64,000 nt of DNA. It comes from Candidatus Ruthia endofausta. GTDB taxonomy: Bacteria > Pseudomonadota > Gammaproteobacteria > PS1 > Pseudothioglobaceae. Position numbers and translations under genes: made by a program. Positions 28,238-39,286 of this stretch are shown here, one piece after another. The notes under the pieces are model-generated. The model saw only the letters and a program-made list of their open reading frames with translations, ran no database searches and was not told the DNA's origin. Position 1 is the stretch's first letter. The number at the start of each line of letters is the position of its first letter. The stretch spans positions 310,001-374,000 of the forward strand of contig NZ_CP054490.1 of the NCBI RefSeq assembly GCF_013342985.1. The letters run 5' to 3'.

Positions 28238-29447
28238 TGATAATTTTTTTGCAAGTGTTGATATAGGTACAAGCAAAATTGCAGTGTTAATTGCTGATGA
28301 GGAAGATGGAAAAATAGAAGTATTTGGTCATGGCGTTGGACCATCAGATGGGGTAAAAAATGCGCTGATTGTTGATATTGACAAAGTGGCAAAAGCAATA
28401 TTAAAGGTAGTGGAAATTGCTTATATTAGTTGCAATACTAGAATTCATAATGTAGCCACTAATATTTGTGATTTACATCTAAGTACGATTAATCAAGATA
28501 GGCAAATACCGGTTAACGGTAAAAAAATCACCAAAGAGCATGTTATTGAGGCAATTAAGACGGCATCAGCCACGCCTACGCCTGCTAATAAACAAATGCT
28601 AAGTGCGAGCATTAATCGCTTTACCATTGACCAAGATACAATAGCAGTTGAGCAGCCCATTGGACTTGAGGCGACTGTTTTAGGTGCTCAAGTGCATGTG
28701 AGCATTGTTTCAAATCAAGCCATAAGTAACATCTATCAAGCAGTTGAAAAAAGTGGCTTAGGGCTTAATGAAATTGTTTTGGATTCTATAGCCAGTAGTA
28801 GGGCTTGTATTACTCAGGATGAGAAAGATAGCGGTGTTTGCTTGCTTGATATAGGGGCAGGCGTAAGTAATATTTCTGTGTTTATGGGTGGTGGTATTGC
28901 TTATAGTCATGTTTTTAAAATGGGCGGTAATCAAATTACTCAAAATATTGTCAATGCCTTTAATACCTCATTTAAAGAGGCAGAAAGACTCAAAATTGAA
29001 CATGGTTATGCCCAATTAAAGATAGCACCAGCGGATAAATTAATTCAGTTTAAACAGCTGGATTCTATTGAAAATCGTTATTTATCATTACATAATTTGA
29101 TTGAAGTTATAGAGAGCTCTTATTTAGATATTTGTCGCTCGATTAAGCAAAATCTAAAAACTAAAAAGTTAGATAGGTCGCTTAAATCAGGATTTATATT
29201 AACAGGTGGCGCGTCCTTAATAGAGGGTTGTGAAGGGTTGTTTCTTAATACTTTTAGAATAAGAACCAAGCTGGCTAAAGTTGATATACATAAAATCACA
29301 GGTAAAGATATGATTGTTTCTAATCCTATTTATACTTGCGCATTAGGTTTATTGATGCATGCTGATAATAACGCTTATTTAGAAGTGGTGCAAGCGCATC
29401 AACACACTAACTTTGTGAGTAAAATAAAATCATTATTGGAATTATAA
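28227..29447 (+). CDS. ftsA: Cell division protein FtsA
   Basis: Actin-like ATPase that normally tethers FtsZ to the membrane and recruits later divisome proteins. 406 residues: phosphate 1 loop [19 protein letters not shown], the SHS2/1C insertion, phosphate 2 loop [17 protein letters not shown], adenosine loop [12 protein letters not shown], and the C-terminal amphipathic membrane helix [11 protein letters not shown]. It is intact and full length. In most gammaproteobacteria the order is ftsQ-ftsA-ftsZ-lpxC; here dusA takes the place of ftsQ, and lpxC begins six bases after the ftsA stop, so ftsZ is absent from its normal site. Confidence 0.96.
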   Translation: MASSDNFFASVDIGTSKIAVLIADEEDGKIEVFGHGVGPSDGVKNALIVDIDKVAKAILKVVEIAYISCNTRIHNVATNICDLHLSTINQDRQIPVNGKKITKEHVIEAIKTASATPTPANKQMLSASINRFTIDQDTIAVEQPIGLEATVLGAQVHVSIVSNQAISNIYQAVEKSGLGLNEIVLDSIASSRACITQDEKDSGVCLLDIGAGVSNISVFMGGGIAYSHVFKMGGNQITQNIVNAFNTSFKEAERLKIEHGYAQLKIAPADKLIQFKQLDSIENRYLSLHNLIEVIESSYLDICRSIKQNLKTKKLDRSLKSGFILTGGASLIEGCEGLFLNTFRIRTKLAKVDIHKITGKDMIVSNPIYTCALGLLMHADNNAYLEVVQAHQHTNFVSKIKSLLEL

Positions 29448-29452
29448 ATATT

Positions 29453-30367
29453 ATGATTAAACAAAGAACTATTAAAAAAGAAGTGAAAGCTAGGGGTGTT
29501 GGCATTCATAGTGGTAGTGTTGTAAATATGACTTTAATTCCTGCAAAAGAAGACCATGGTGTGGTGTTTAGGCGTATGGATGTGGGTGGTAAATTGGTGC
29601 GTGCGCACAGTGCGTTTGTTAACGAAGTAGTACTTTCTACGGGGCTTGAAAATCAAGGTGTTAAAGTGTCAACGGTTGAACATTTGATGAGTACATTTTC
29701 AGCCCTTGGGATTGATAATGTTTTAGTAGAACTTGATTCGTTTGAAGTGCCAATTATGGATGGCTCATCTGCTCCTTTTATTTTTCTAGTTCAATCTGCT
29801 GGTATTAAAGAGCAAGATGCCCATAAAAAGTTTTTTGTCATTAAAAATACTATACGGGTAGAAAATGGTGATTCATGGGCACAAGTGTCTAAATATGAGG
29901 GTTTTAAGGTGTCACTTGAGATTGATTTTAATCATAAAAAAGTTAAAGAAAGTGGACAAAAGTTGAGTATTAATTTTTCTAAACAGTGTTATTTAAAAGA
30001 AATCTCACGTGCTAGAACTTTTGGTTATATGAAAGATGTAGAAATGATGCAAAGGCAAAATTTGGCACTAGGTGCCAGCATGGACAATGCAATTGCTTTG
30101 AGTGATGATGACGTTTTAAATGAAGATGGCATGCGTTATCAGAATGAATTTGTTAAGCATAAAATTTTGGACATTGTTGGCGACTTGTACTTATTAGGTG
30201 GCAATCTAATTGGGCACTATGAAGGGTACAAAACAGGGCACCTACTTAATGATCAATTATTATCAGCTATTTTAGCAAAACCAGATACATGGTCTATTGA
30301 GACATTCGAAAAAGAGAGCCCACCACCTATTCAATTTTATTCTGAAGATTGGAAAAATTTCTTATAA
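29453..30367 (+). CDS. lpxC: UDP-3-O-acyl-N-acetylglucosamine deacetylase
   Basis: Zinc enzyme that commits UDP-acyl-GlcNAc to lipid A synthesis. The 304-residue protein contains [20 protein letters not shown] (first zinc His), [46 protein letters not shown] (second His and catalytic residues) and GHLLNDQLL. Full length. It follows ftsA with a five-base gap, in the place usually filled by ftsZ. Retention implies an LPS-bearing outer membrane. Confidence 0.97.
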   Translation: MIKQRTIKKEVKARGVGIHSGSVVNMTLIPAKEDHGVVFRRMDVGGKLVRAHSAFVNEVVLSTGLENQGVKVSTVEHLMSTFSALGIDNVLVELDSFEVPIMDGSSAPFIFLVQSAGIKEQDAHKKFFVIKNTIRVENGDSWAQVSKYEGFKVSLEIDFNHKKVKESGQKLSINFSKQCYLKEISRARTFGYMKDVEMMQRQNLALGASMDNAIALSDDDVLNEDGMRYQNEFVKHKILDIVGDLYLLGGNLIGHYEGYKTGHLLNDQLLSAILAKPDTWSIETFEKESPPPIQFYSEDWKNFL

Positions 30368-30411
30368 TAGAGGGTATAATTAACGGGTTTTTACGCTACA
30401 CACTGAAAATA

Positions 30412-32145
30412 GTGAAGTTAAATGGTGCTCAAATATTAATTAACAGTCTTAAAAGTGAAGGGGTTGAGCACATCTTTGGCTATCCTGGTGGTGCAGTTTT
30501 ACACATTTATGATGCATTAAATATGTGCAATGAGATTAAACACATTCTTGTTCGCCATGAGCAGGGTGCTGTACATGCAGCAGACGGCTATGCACGCACC
30601 AGTGGCAAGTGTGGCGTAGCGCTTGTTACTTCGGGACCGGGGCTTACTAATGCAGTAACAGGTATTGCCACAGCCTACATGGATTCTATTTCTATGGTGA
30701 TCGTTTCAGGTCAAGTCTCTTCTACAGTTATTGGTAATGATGCCTTTCAAGAGGTTGATGCGGTTGGTATTACTCGTTCATGTGTTAAACATAATTTTTT
30801 AGTAACAGACATTAATGATTTGGTAAATGTTGTTAAAAAAGCATTTTATATTGCGACTACAGGTCGCCCTGGCCCTGTTCTTATTGATATTACCAAAAAC
30901 ACAACGATTGCTGAGATTGAGTTTGGCGGTTATCCTAAGTCAATTGATATGCGTTCGTATCAGCCTGAGATAAAGATTGAAGCGAATCAAATCATCAAAG
31001 CAGTTGCGTTAATCGTTCAAGCAAAAAAACCTATTATTTATTCAGGTGGTGGCAGTGTGATTGGCAATGCTTATAAAATACTACGTATTTTTACTCGTCA
31101 TACAGGTTTTCCAATCACCCAAACTTTAATGGGATTAGGTGCTTACCCTGCAAGTGATAAACAATCATTGGGAATGTTGGGCATGCACGGTACTTATGAA
31201 GCTAATATGGCAATGCACGATTCAGATTGTATTATTGCTGTAGGTGCGCGTTTTGACGACCGTATTACTGGTAACTTAGACAAATTCTGTCCTTATGCAA
31301 AAATTATTCACATCGATATTGATCCGTCTTCTGTGGGCAAAACTGTGGGTGTTAATGTATCGATTATCGGACAAGTTAACGACGCTTTGGATGCATTAAC
31401 ACAGGCACTGAAAGATAAGCAATTGGCTGATATTACTCAATGGTGGGTGCAAATTGAGACGTGGCGTGCTGTTAATTCATTGGCATATCAAACCCAAGCG
31501 GGTGTGATTAAGCCACAAAGCGTAATTGAAGCCTTATATGACATAACCAAAGGCGAGGCTATTGTTACCAGTGATGTTGGACAGCACCAAATGTGGGTGG
31601 CGCAATATTATCCATTTGATAAGCCACGCCGTTGGATTAATTCTGGCGGCTTAGGCACAATGGGCTTTGGATTGCCTGCGGCGATGGGTGCAAAATTAGC
31701 AGCACCTGGAATGGATGTCGTTTGCGTAACAGGTGAGGGTAGTATTCAAATGATGTTACAAGAACTTTCCACTATGTTGCAATATAACACTCCAGTAAAG
31801 ATTATCAATCTGAATAATGGTTATTTGGGTATGGTGCGCCAATGGCAAGAATTTTTTTATGACAAGCGTTATTCAATGTCATACATGGATGCGTTACCTG
31901 ATTTTGTGAAACTAGCAGAGAGTTATGGGCATATAGGTATTAAAATCGAAAAAGAGCTAGATTTACAGCCAGCATTGATTGAAGCATTCACTCAAAAAGA
32001 CAGAACAGTATTTTTAGATATTTTAACCGACCCTACAGAGAATGTATTTCCAATGATTCCATCAGGTGCAGGACACCACGAAATGTTGTTAGCAGGTCGT
32101 GATAAGATGGCGTCAACTAACGATAAAGGGTTGAATTTAATATGA
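30412..32145 (+). CDS. ilvB: Acetolactate synthase large (catalytic) subunit
   Basis: Thiamine-diphosphate enzyme making acetolactate or acetohydroxybutyrate for valine, leucine and isoleucine. About 577 residues from GTG 30412 (VKLNGAQILINSLKSEGV), which fits family length and lies after the lpxC stop. Earlier in-frame starts would overlap lpxC. Motifs: FGYPGGAVLHIYDAL, the catalytic Glu in LVRHEQGAVHAADGYART, VTSGPGLTNAVTGIATAY, FDDRITGN, SDVGQHQMWVAQYY and the TPP site VCVTGEGSIQMMLQELSTML with NNGYLGMVRQWQ. The stop overlaps the ilvH start by four bases. It could equally be named ilvI. Confidence 0.95.
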   Translation: MKLNGAQILINSLKSEGVEHIFGYPGGAVLHIYDALNMCNEIKHILVRHEQGAVHAADGYARTSGKCGVALVTSGPGLTNAVTGIATAYMDSISMVIVSGQVSSTVIGNDAFQEVDAVGITRSCVKHNFLVTDINDLVNVVKKAFYIATTGRPGPVLIDITKNTTIAEIEFGGYPKSIDMRSYQPEIKIEANQIIKAVALIVQAKKPIIYSGGGSVIGNAYKILRIFTRHTGFPITQTLMGLGAYPASDKQSLGMLGMHGTYEANMAMHDSDCIIAVGARFDDRITGNLDKFCPYAKIIHIDIDPSSVGKTVGVNVSIIGQVNDALDALTQALKDKQLADITQWWVQIETWRAVNSLAYQTQAGVIKPQSVIEALYDITKGEAIVTSDVGQHQMWVAQYYPFDKPRRWINSGGLGTMGFGLPAAMGAKLAAPGMDVVCVTGEGSIQMMLQELSTMLQYNTPVKIINLNNGYLGMVRQWQEFFYDKRYSMSYMDALPDFVKLAESYGHIGIKIEKELDLQPALIEAFTQKDRTVFLDILTDPTENVFPMIPSGAGHHEMLLAGRDKMASTNDKGLNLI

Positions 32146-32429
32146 GATACATTATTTCAGTATTGTTAGAAAATGAAGTAGGGGCTCTTGCTAGAGTAGC
32201 AGGGCTGTTTTCTGCTCGTGGGTTTAACATTGAGTCACTTACAGTTGCAGCAACTAACGATTCAACTTTGTCACACATGACTATTGTTAGTATTGGCGAT
32301 GATGGTATTATTGAACAAATTGTTAAACAACTTAATAAATTGGTTGACGTGGTTAAAGTGACAGATTTAACCGAAACTGAACATGTTGAGCGTGAGTTGT
32401 TACTGGTTAAAGTGGATGTCAACCAATAA
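32142..32429 (+). CDS. ilvH: Acetolactate synthase small subunit, truncated to the ACT domain
   Basis: The regulatory subunit of acetolactate synthase is normally about 160 residues: an N-terminal ACT domain (valine site and activation of the large subunit) plus a C-terminal domain. Here the frame opens normally (YIISVLLENEVGALARVAGL, FSARGFNIESLTVA, HVERELLLVKVDV) and stops at TAA 32427-32429 after 95 residues, just past the ACT domain. The same frame then stays open to TAA 32556-32558 and encodes QADVEKQIDVFSCK joined to [20 protein letters not shown], the expected C-terminus minus about 30 residues. So a stop and an in-frame deletion removed the second domain. The ACT part may still activate IlvB. 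Confidence 0.85.
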   Translation: MRYIISVLLENEVGALARVAGLFSARGFNIESLTVAATNDSTLSHMTIVSIGDDGIIEQIVKQLNKLVDVVKVTDLTETEHVERELLLVKVDVNQ

Positions 32430-33604
<1,175 letters not shown>

Positions 33605-33657
33605 TCATTTTTTAATTAATACCTAATTTGATTGGGTGTTTTAGGGAATAACATGTA

Positions 33658-34404
33658 ATGGAAAGAAAAGCAAAAAAAGGTATTTACTTACTGCCTAATA
33701 TTCTCACGACATTTGGGCTATTCTCTGGTTTTTTTGCTATTATTCTTGCTACTAAAGGTCAGTATACTGCTGCTGCTATTGCAATATTTGTTGCCATGTT
33801 ATGGGATGGGCTTGATGGTCGCGTAGCTCGCTTAACCAATACTCAAAGTGAATTTGGTGCACAGTATGATTCTATGGCTGATATGATTTCATTTGGCGTG
33901 GCACCTGCGCTATTGATGTATTTTTGGCTGTTGTCTGATTTAGGAAAAATTGGCTGGCTGGCTGCTTTTGTCTATGTGGCCGCAGGCGCACTTCGTTTGG
34001 CTCGTTTTAATACACAAATTGGTATTGAGGATAAGCGTTATTTCCAAGGATTACCTTCCCCTGCTGCTGCTGCATTAATTGCAGGTTTGGTTTGGACCTT
34101 TGATGTGATTGGTGCAACTGATTATGATCAATATTTAATTTTAGCCAGTTGGATTATTCTAGTTGGCTCTGGTGTGCTAATGGTTAGCAACATTCGTTAT
34201 AATAATTTTAAAGAGGTTAATTTAAAAGGTAGATCCTCATTTAAATTATTGTTATTTGTCACCTTAATTATTATTGTCATCACTTTAGAACCTAGTGCTA
34301 TTTTGTTTGTTTTCTTTTTTGTTTATGCATTTTCAGGTCTATTAACAACAATAATTGAAGTGAGAAAAAGGCGTCATTTAAAAAAACGCACTAAAAAGGG
34401 TTGA
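33658..34404 (+). CDS. pssA: CDP-diacylglycerol--serine O-phosphatidyltransferase
   Basis: Membrane enzyme that makes phosphatidylserine, precursor of phosphatidylethanolamine. 248 residues with several membrane helices and the CDP-alcohol phosphatidyltransferase motif D-x2-D-G-x2-A-R-x8-G-x3-D-x3-D visible as WDGLDGRVARLTN plus SEFGAQYDSMADMISFG. YLLPNILTTFGLFSGFFAI at the N-terminus is typical for the PssA II type that sits beside ilvC in many proteobacteria. The basic C-terminus (RKRRHLKKRTKKG) is likely cytoplasmic. Confidence 0.93.
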   Translation: MERKAKKGIYLLPNILTTFGLFSGFFAIILATKGQYTAAAIAIFVAMLWDGLDGRVARLTNTQSEFGAQYDSMADMISFGVAPALLMYFWLLSDLGKIGWLAAFVYVAAGALRLARFNTQIGIEDKRYFQGLPSPAAAALIAGLVWTFDVIGATDYDQYLILASWIILVGSGVLMVSNIRYNNFKEVNLKGRSSFKLLLFVTLIIIVITLEPSAILFVFFFVYAFSGLLTTIIEVRKRRHLKKRTKKG

Positions 34405-34546
34405 ATTTCCTCTATAATTTTTTTTGTATGATTAATCATTCTAAATTTTACTTTCCTATAGAAAGTAGGTCTTTGTTTTCACTACGATTATTGCTCTAAG
34501 GCAATCATTATTTTGTGCACAATTAAAAATCTTGTTTCTTACAATT

Positions 34547-34572
34547 TATAATTAAACAAACCAATAGAGGAG
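34547..34572 (+). promoter_or_regulatory. -10 box and strong RBS of leuA
   Basis: TATAAT at 34547-34552 and GAGGAG at 34567-34572, six bases before the GTG start at 34579. The RBS supports GTG as the true start. A -35 element at proper spacing is not convincing. Confidence 0.45.
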
Positions 34573-34578
34573 ACTTAA

Positions 34579-36111
34579 GTGTCTAATAAACTAATTATTT
34601 TTGATACAACCCTTCGTGATGGTGAACAATCACCTGGTGCGTCCATGACTAAGAATGAGAAAGTACGCATTGCCAAAGTGCTGGAAAAAATGAAAGTAGA
34701 TGTCATTGAAGCAGGCTTTGCCATTGCATCAGTGGGAGATTTTGAAGCCGTACAAGCTGTGGCTAATGTGGTGCAAGATTCGGTTATTTGCTCATTGGCC
34801 AGAGCGCTTGATAAGGATATTGACCGTGCAGGAGAAGCATTAAAAGGTGCTAATGCATCACGTATTCATACCTTTATTGCTACATCTGATATTCATATGA
34901 AGATGAAACTACAAATGACACCTAATCAGGTGGTAGAGCAAGCAGTTCGTGCTGTTAAGCGAGCTAAGCGATATACAGACAATGTTGAGTTTTCGCCAGA
35001 AGATGCAGGTCGATCAGATGAGGATTTTTTATGTCGTATTATCGAAGCTACGATTAAAGCAGGTGCGACAACCATTAATATTCCTGATACAGTGGGTTAC
35101 AACATTCCGCATCAATTTGGTGCGACCATTAAATCTTTGATTGAGCGTGTACCAAATTCTGACAAAGCTATTTTTTCAGCGCATTGTCATAATGATTTAG
35201 GTTTGGCAGTAGCTAATTCCTTGTCTGCCGTACTAAATGGTGCAAGACAAGTTGAGTGTACCATTAACGCTCTGGGCGAGCGTGCAGGTAATGCATCACT
35301 AGAAGAGTTGGTCATGGCAGTGCGAACTCGCCAAGATATTTTTGATTGTGATACCGATATTAACGCCACGCATATTTTGTCAGCCTCACGCTTGGTTTCA
35401 AGTGTAACAGGTTTTATTGTACAACTTAATAAGGCAATTGTTGGTGCAAATGCTTTTGCTCATGAGGCAGGTATCCATCAAGATGGCGTGCTTAAACACC
35501 GTGAAACTTACGAAATTATGCGCGCTGAAGATGTTGGCTGGAATGCTAATCAGTTGGTATTAGGCAAACATTCAGGTCGTAATGCGTTCAAAGTGAGATT
35601 GGCTGAACTAGATGTTGAATTTCATAATGAAGAAAGTCTTAATGATGCTTTTAGACGCTTTAAAGAATTGACAGATAAAAAACACGAAATTTTCGATGAA
35701 GATTTGCAAGCTCTAGCATCTGAAACGCAAACAGAGACTTATGGGGCCATCAAACTGGTGTCTTTGAAAGTATGTACGGAAACGGGTGAAGAAAATACAG
35801 CAACTGTCGTTCTATCAATTAATGATAAAGAACAAACAGCAACGGCCAATACTTCAGGCGCAGTAGACGCTACTTTTAGTGCGATTGATTCATTGGCAGG
35901 TATTAAAATAAATCTACAATTGTATTCTGTTTCAAATGTTACCCAAGGTACAGACGCACTTGGCGAGGTAAATGTGCGCTTAGAATATAATGGTCGTATT
36001 GTTAATGGGCAAGGGGTTGATACTGACATCATCACCGCTAGCGCAAAAGCTTATGTCCATGGTTTAAATAAAGTACTGACTGCAACCAATAAGGTGCACC
36101 CTCAAATATGA
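34579..36111 (+). CDS. leuA: 2-Isopropylmalate synthase
   Basis: Condenses acetyl-CoA with 2-oxoisovalerate, first step of leucine synthesis. 510 residues. The TIM barrel has the metal/catalytic block [17 protein letters not shown] at the N-terminus, [26 protein letters not shown] and [20 protein letters not shown]. The [13 protein letters not shown] and [11 protein letters not shown] segments and a complete C-terminal LeuA regulatory domain (leucine feedback) follow. GTG start with strong RBS. The stop overlaps the next ORF by four bases. Confidence 0.97.
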   Translation: MSNKLIIFDTTLRDGEQSPGASMTKNEKVRIAKVLEKMKVDVIEAGFAIASVGDFEAVQAVANVVQDSVICSLARALDKDIDRAGEALKGANASRIHTFIATSDIHMKMKLQMTPNQVVEQAVRAVKRAKRYTDNVEFSPEDAGRSDEDFLCRIIEATIKAGATTINIPDTVGYNIPHQFGATIKSLIERVPNSDKAIFSAHCHNDLGLAVANSLSAVLNGARQVECTINALGERAGNASLEELVMAVRTRQDIFDCDTDINATHILSASRLVSSVTGFIVQLNKAIVGANAFAHEAGIHQDGVLKHRETYEIMRAEDVGWNANQLVLGKHSGRNAFKVRLAELDVEFHNEESLNDAFRRFKELTDKKHEIFDEDLQALASETQTETYGAIKLVSLKVCTETGEENTATVVLSINDKEQTATANTSGAVDATFSAIDSLAGIKINLQLYSVSNVTQGTDALGEVNVRLEYNGRIVNGQGVDTDIITASAKAYVHGLNKVLTATNKVHPQI

Positions 36112-36527
36112 ATGCGTCACTAAGATCTCATTATTTAGAGGCGCTTGGCATACCTGAGTTTTTGCACATTCAAGTAAAAATTCAGAGTTTAAATAGGCCA
36201 AAAATTGACACACAATGTTTAGTGATTGAGACTAAAAATCTTCATTCATTTTGTCAAATAGGTAAGACTCAAAACTTTTTATTTAAAATGCTAGGTGCCA
36301 TTGGACTTGAAAAATCTGATATTAAGTGTGTTAGCACCAATATTGATGATTTAAATCAAACACTTAAACAATATAATGCAAAAACAGTATTATTGATGAG
36401 TGCAGACTTGAAGCCATCTTTGATGCAGCATTTTGTTGCCCACCACCCAAGTGAGGTTTTGACAAACAAGCAACTCAAGCGTGAAACTTGGGAAGTGTTA
36501 AAAAAGGTTAAGCGGTGCTTCAAGTAG
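36108..36527 (+). CDS. Hypothetical protein coupled to leuA, possibly HolD-like
   Basis: 139 residues, start overlapping the leuA stop (ATGA). The N-terminus [16 protein letters not shown] recalls the short segment by which the DNA polymerase III psi subunit (HolD) binds chi, and [20 protein letters not shown] could be the psi core, but the similarity is slight and I would not insist on it. The middle has Cys residues with no clear motif; the C-terminus is basic ([17 protein letters not shown]). It is intact while the gene behind it (queH) is dead, which suggests it is under selection. Confidence 0.6.
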   Translation: MNASLRSHYLEALGIPEFLHIQVKIQSLNRPKIDTQCLVIETKNLHSFCQIGKTQNFLFKMLGAIGLEKSDIKCVSTNIDDLNQTLKQYNAKTVLLMSADLKPSLMQHFVAHHPSEVLTNKQLKRETWEVLKKVKRCFK

Positions 36528-37145
36528 ATTATAGTCTGTCGGGTTACAAACATCCTAAATTAATCATACCAAATGGTGAAACTAAACTACTTATACATTT
36601 TGCTGTACGGGGGGGCCTTCTTGTGCTGGGGAAATTATGGAAGTCTTATCAGAGTATCAAATATCGACACTACTATCTTCTTTTACAATCCGAATATTCA
36701 CCCAACAGAGGAATAGGAATTACGTAAAGAAGAAAACATCCGATTTGCACAAAAGCTCAACATGCTATTTATTGACGCAGATTATGACCGTGATAATTAG
36801 TTTAACGTACTAAGGGTCAAGAAAATGAACCAGAAGGTGGCGAAGCGTTGCACTACCTACTTTGATATGCGTTCTGAAGTAACCGCCAAATACGCTCAAG
36901 ACCATGGGTTTGATCTAATTTCTTCAACGCTTGGCATTTTAGATTTTAATTGGTGCAAGTAGGGCCGGATCAAGCAGAATGTTAGAATTGTCTAAACGTG
37001 AAGTATTCTATCAACAAGAATATTGGTTGGTTGCGTCTATTTACTGCTTACTGCCTGATACTACCGCTGGTGTGTGTCACGCAAGCGAGAAAAAGTGGAA
37101 CCAGGTGGTTAGTTGCTATCAGCAAGCAAATGGATAGAGCCTTAA
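36515..37145 (+). pseudogene. queH: Epoxyqueuosine reductase QueH (DUF208), broken
   Basis: Fragments in changing frames reproduce QueH: PNGETKLLIHF, then FFYNPNIHPTEEYELRKEEN-like pieces read through shifts, IRFAQKLNMLFIDADYDRDN followed by a stop, [57 protein letters not shown] and a Lys-rich end before TAA 37143-37145. QueH reduces epoxyqueuosine to queuosine in tRNA. One large gap is present: the segment between SSTLGI and RMLEL is collapsed. Several stops and frameshifts exclude function. Confidence 0.85.
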
Positions 37146-37151
37146 AAGCGA

Positions 37152-38051
37152 TTAATTTAATAAATATAACAGCAGTGCTTTTTGCACGTGCAAACGATTT
37201 TCAGCTTCAAACCAAACTAAACTTTGATTACCATCAATCACATTAGCAGACACCTCTTCGCCGCGGTGTGCAGGCAAGCAATGCATAAATACAGCACTAG
37301 GTTTGGCTTTTGATATTAAGGCTGTATTGACAGAAAAGTCTTTAAAAGCAATTTCACGCTTTGTTTGTTCAGCCTCTTGCCCCATACTTGCCCAGACATC
37401 AGTTACCACTAAATCAACTTCTTGGCAGGCTTTTTGTGCATCGGTGAATAAATGAATATGGCGGGTATATTTTTCAATAAAACTTTGATCTGGCTGGTAA
37501 TTTTTAGGCGTAGCAATATTAAGTTTAAAGTTAAAGCTTTTTGCTGCTTGCATATAAGTGTGGCACATGTTGTTACCATCGCCAACCCAAGCCACGGTTC
37601 TATTGGTAATTGAGCCATTGTGTTCTTGGTAAGTCATGATGTCAGCCAATAGTTGGCAAGGATGGGAGTCATCAGACAGGCCGTTGATAATTGGTACGGA
37701 AGAATATTTGGCAAAGGTGTGAATATCCTTATGAGAAGAGACGCGCATCATAATAGCATCAACCATTGAACTAATCACAATTGCACTGTCAATAATTGGT
37801 TCGCCACGACCTAGCTGAATGTCTTTATTAGACAAGAACAGAGCGCGGCCACCTAGTTGGGTCATACCTGTCTCAAAAGAAACGCGTGTGCGTGTGGAGG
37901 ATTTGTCAAAAATCATGGCCAATGTTTTATGCTCCAGTGTTTTGTTAATTTCGCCAGATTTATATTGTTTTTTGAGTGCAATTGCTTGTTTAATGATTTG
38001 AGTTAAATCATGATTTGATAAGTCATCCAGATTAATAAAGTGTTTTATCAT
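37152..38051 (-). CDS. argF: Ornithine carbamoyltransferase
   Basis: Forms citrulline from ornithine and carbamoyl phosphate in arginine synthesis. 299 residues. Carbamoyl-phosphate site FDKSSTRTRVSFETGM, MMRVSSHKD, DDSHPCQLLADIMT, the ornithine-side VTDVWASMGQE and the HCLPAHRGEEV motif are all present. RBS AGGAGAT precedes the ATG at 38051. It lies 13 bases behind argD, so argD-argF is an operon. It converges with the dead queH six bases away. Confidence 0.97.
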   Translation of the reverse strand: MIKHFINLDDLSNHDLTQIIKQAIALKKQYKSGEINKTLEHKTLAMIFDKSSTRTRVSFETGMTQLGGRALFLSNKDIQLGRGEPIIDSAIVISSMVDAIMMRVSSHKDIHTFAKYSSVPIINGLSDDSHPCQLLADIMTYQEHNGSITNRTVAWVGDGNNMCHTYMQAAKSFNFKLNIATPKNYQPDQSFIEKYTRHIHLFTDAQKACQEVDLVVTDVWASMGQEAEQTKREIAFKDFSVNTALISKAKPSAVFMHCLPAHRGEEVSANVIDGNQSLVWFEAENRLHVQKALLLYLLN

Positions 38052-38064
38052 GGGTATCTCCTAC

Positions 38065-39222
38065 TTATAAAGCATTAACCAAATCGCTAACTTTATTAAT
38101 AAGAATATCAGCGTCAGATTTGTCAATAATCAAGGGCGGCAGTAAGCGTATTGATTGTCCAGTGATGTTAATTAAAAGTTGATTGTCCAGTGCTTTTTGT
38201 AAAAGCGTAGAACAGTCTTGGTTTAGTTCAATGGCAATCATTAGACCTTTTGAACGAATTTCAAGCACCTTGTCTGAATCTTTAAGTCTGTTTTTAAAGC
38301 CTGATGTGATATATTCACCCATTACTAAAACATTATCTAAAATGTTGTCTTTTTCAATAACATCTAATACGGTTAATGCTGTTTTGCAAACCAATGGGTT
38401 GCCACCAAAAGTAGAGCCATGTGTGCCATGTGTGAGTAATTGTGAGGCCTTGCCTTTTGCAAGGCAAGCGCCAATTGGTACGCCATTACCAAGCCCTTTT
38501 GCTAAAGTGAGTAAATCTGGTGTTATGTTATTATAAAAATGTGCAAATAGCTTTCCAGTACGGCCTATGCCTGTTTGTACTTCGTCAAGAATTAACAACC
38601 AATTGTTATTATTACAAATTTCTTGAACTTGATTTAAGTAATGCTCGTCTGGAATAATAATTCCACTCTCACCTTGGATGGGTTCAAGCATAACTGCAAC
38701 AATGCTATTGTTATTTTCATGGGCGTTAATGGCGTTAATGTCATTAAAGTCAATGTGAATAAACTCGCTAACTAATGGTGTAAACCCCCTCTGTATTTTA
38801 GGGTTTCCAGTGGCTGAGAGTGTTGCCATGGTGCGTCCATGAAAGCTTTGATTAAATGTAAGTATGGTTGGATTGTTAATATTTTGGGAATGAGCATGCA
38901 AACGTGCAATTTTAATGGCTGCTTCATTGGCTTCAGCGCCAGAGTTGGCAAAAAAAGCGGTGTCCATATTAGACAATTGGCATAATTTTTTAGCTAAGTC
39001 TTCTTGATGTTGAATGTGATACCAATTACTGGTATGTAGTAAATTAGCAGTTTGTGTTTGAATTGCTTTTGTAATATCTTGATGGCAGTGACCAAGACCA
39101 ACAACGCCAACACCACAAAGTGCATCCAGATATTGCTCGCCTTTGTCATCTATCAGGTAGCAACCTCTACCTTTAACAAAGGTAACTTCAAGTGGTGTAT
39201 AGTTTGACATTAAATAGGACAT
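38065..39222 (-). CDS. argD: Acetylornithine aminotransferase
   Basis: PLP enzyme converting N-acetylglutamate semialdehyde to N-acetylornithine (and often succinyldiaminopimelate chemistry in lysine synthesis). About 385 residues: GRGCYLIDDKGEQYLDALCG, FFANSGAEANEAAIKIARLH, FHGRTMATLSATGNPK, LILDEVQTGIGRTGKLFAH with the PLP Asp, LLTLAKGLGNGVPIGA with the PLP Lys, and HGSTFGGNPL. The start is set at ATG 39222 because the longer frame to 39255 would begin inside the terminator hairpin of the gene behind it. GAGAT precedes this ATG. Confidence 0.95.
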   Translation of the reverse strand: MSYLMSNYTPLEVTFVKGRGCYLIDDKGEQYLDALCGVGVVGLGHCHQDITKAIQTQTANLLHTSNWYHIQHQEDLAKKLCQLSNMDTAFFANSGAEANEAAIKIARLHAHSQNINNPTILTFNQSFHGRTMATLSATGNPKIQRGFTPLVSEFIHIDFNDINAINAHENNNSIVAVMLEPIQGESGIIIPDEHYLNQVQEICNNNNWLLILDEVQTGIGRTGKLFAHFYNNITPDLLTLAKGLGNGVPIGACLAKGKASQLLTHGTHGSTFGGNPLVCKTALTVLDVIEKDNILDNVLVMGEYITSGFKNRLKDSDKVLEIRSKGLMIAIELNQDCSTLLQKALDNQLLINITGQSIRLLPPLIIDKSDADILINKVSDLVNAL

Positions 39223-39235
39223 TGTGTTTATCTCA

Positions 39236-39267
39236 AAAAAAACAAAAAGCCCCAAACCGGGGCTTTT
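39236..39267 (-). terminator. Rho-independent terminator after the 67-residue gene
   Basis: On the minus strand AAAAGCCCC, loop GGTTT, GGGGCTTTT, then TGTTTTTTTT. It lies 19 bases after the stop of the gene at 39287 and separates it from argD. Confidence 0.9.
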
Positions 39268-39286
39268 ATTACCAATCAGAAAGTTA

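Noticed and set aside
30349..30411. Longer N-terminus of the acetolactate synthase gene
   Set aside because: It would overlap the end of lpxC and adds about 21 residues that do not fit the family; GTG 30412 gives the usual start.
39223..39255. Longer N-terminus of argD
   Set aside because: It begins inside the terminator hairpin of the adjacent gene and adds hydrophobic residues not typical of ArgD.
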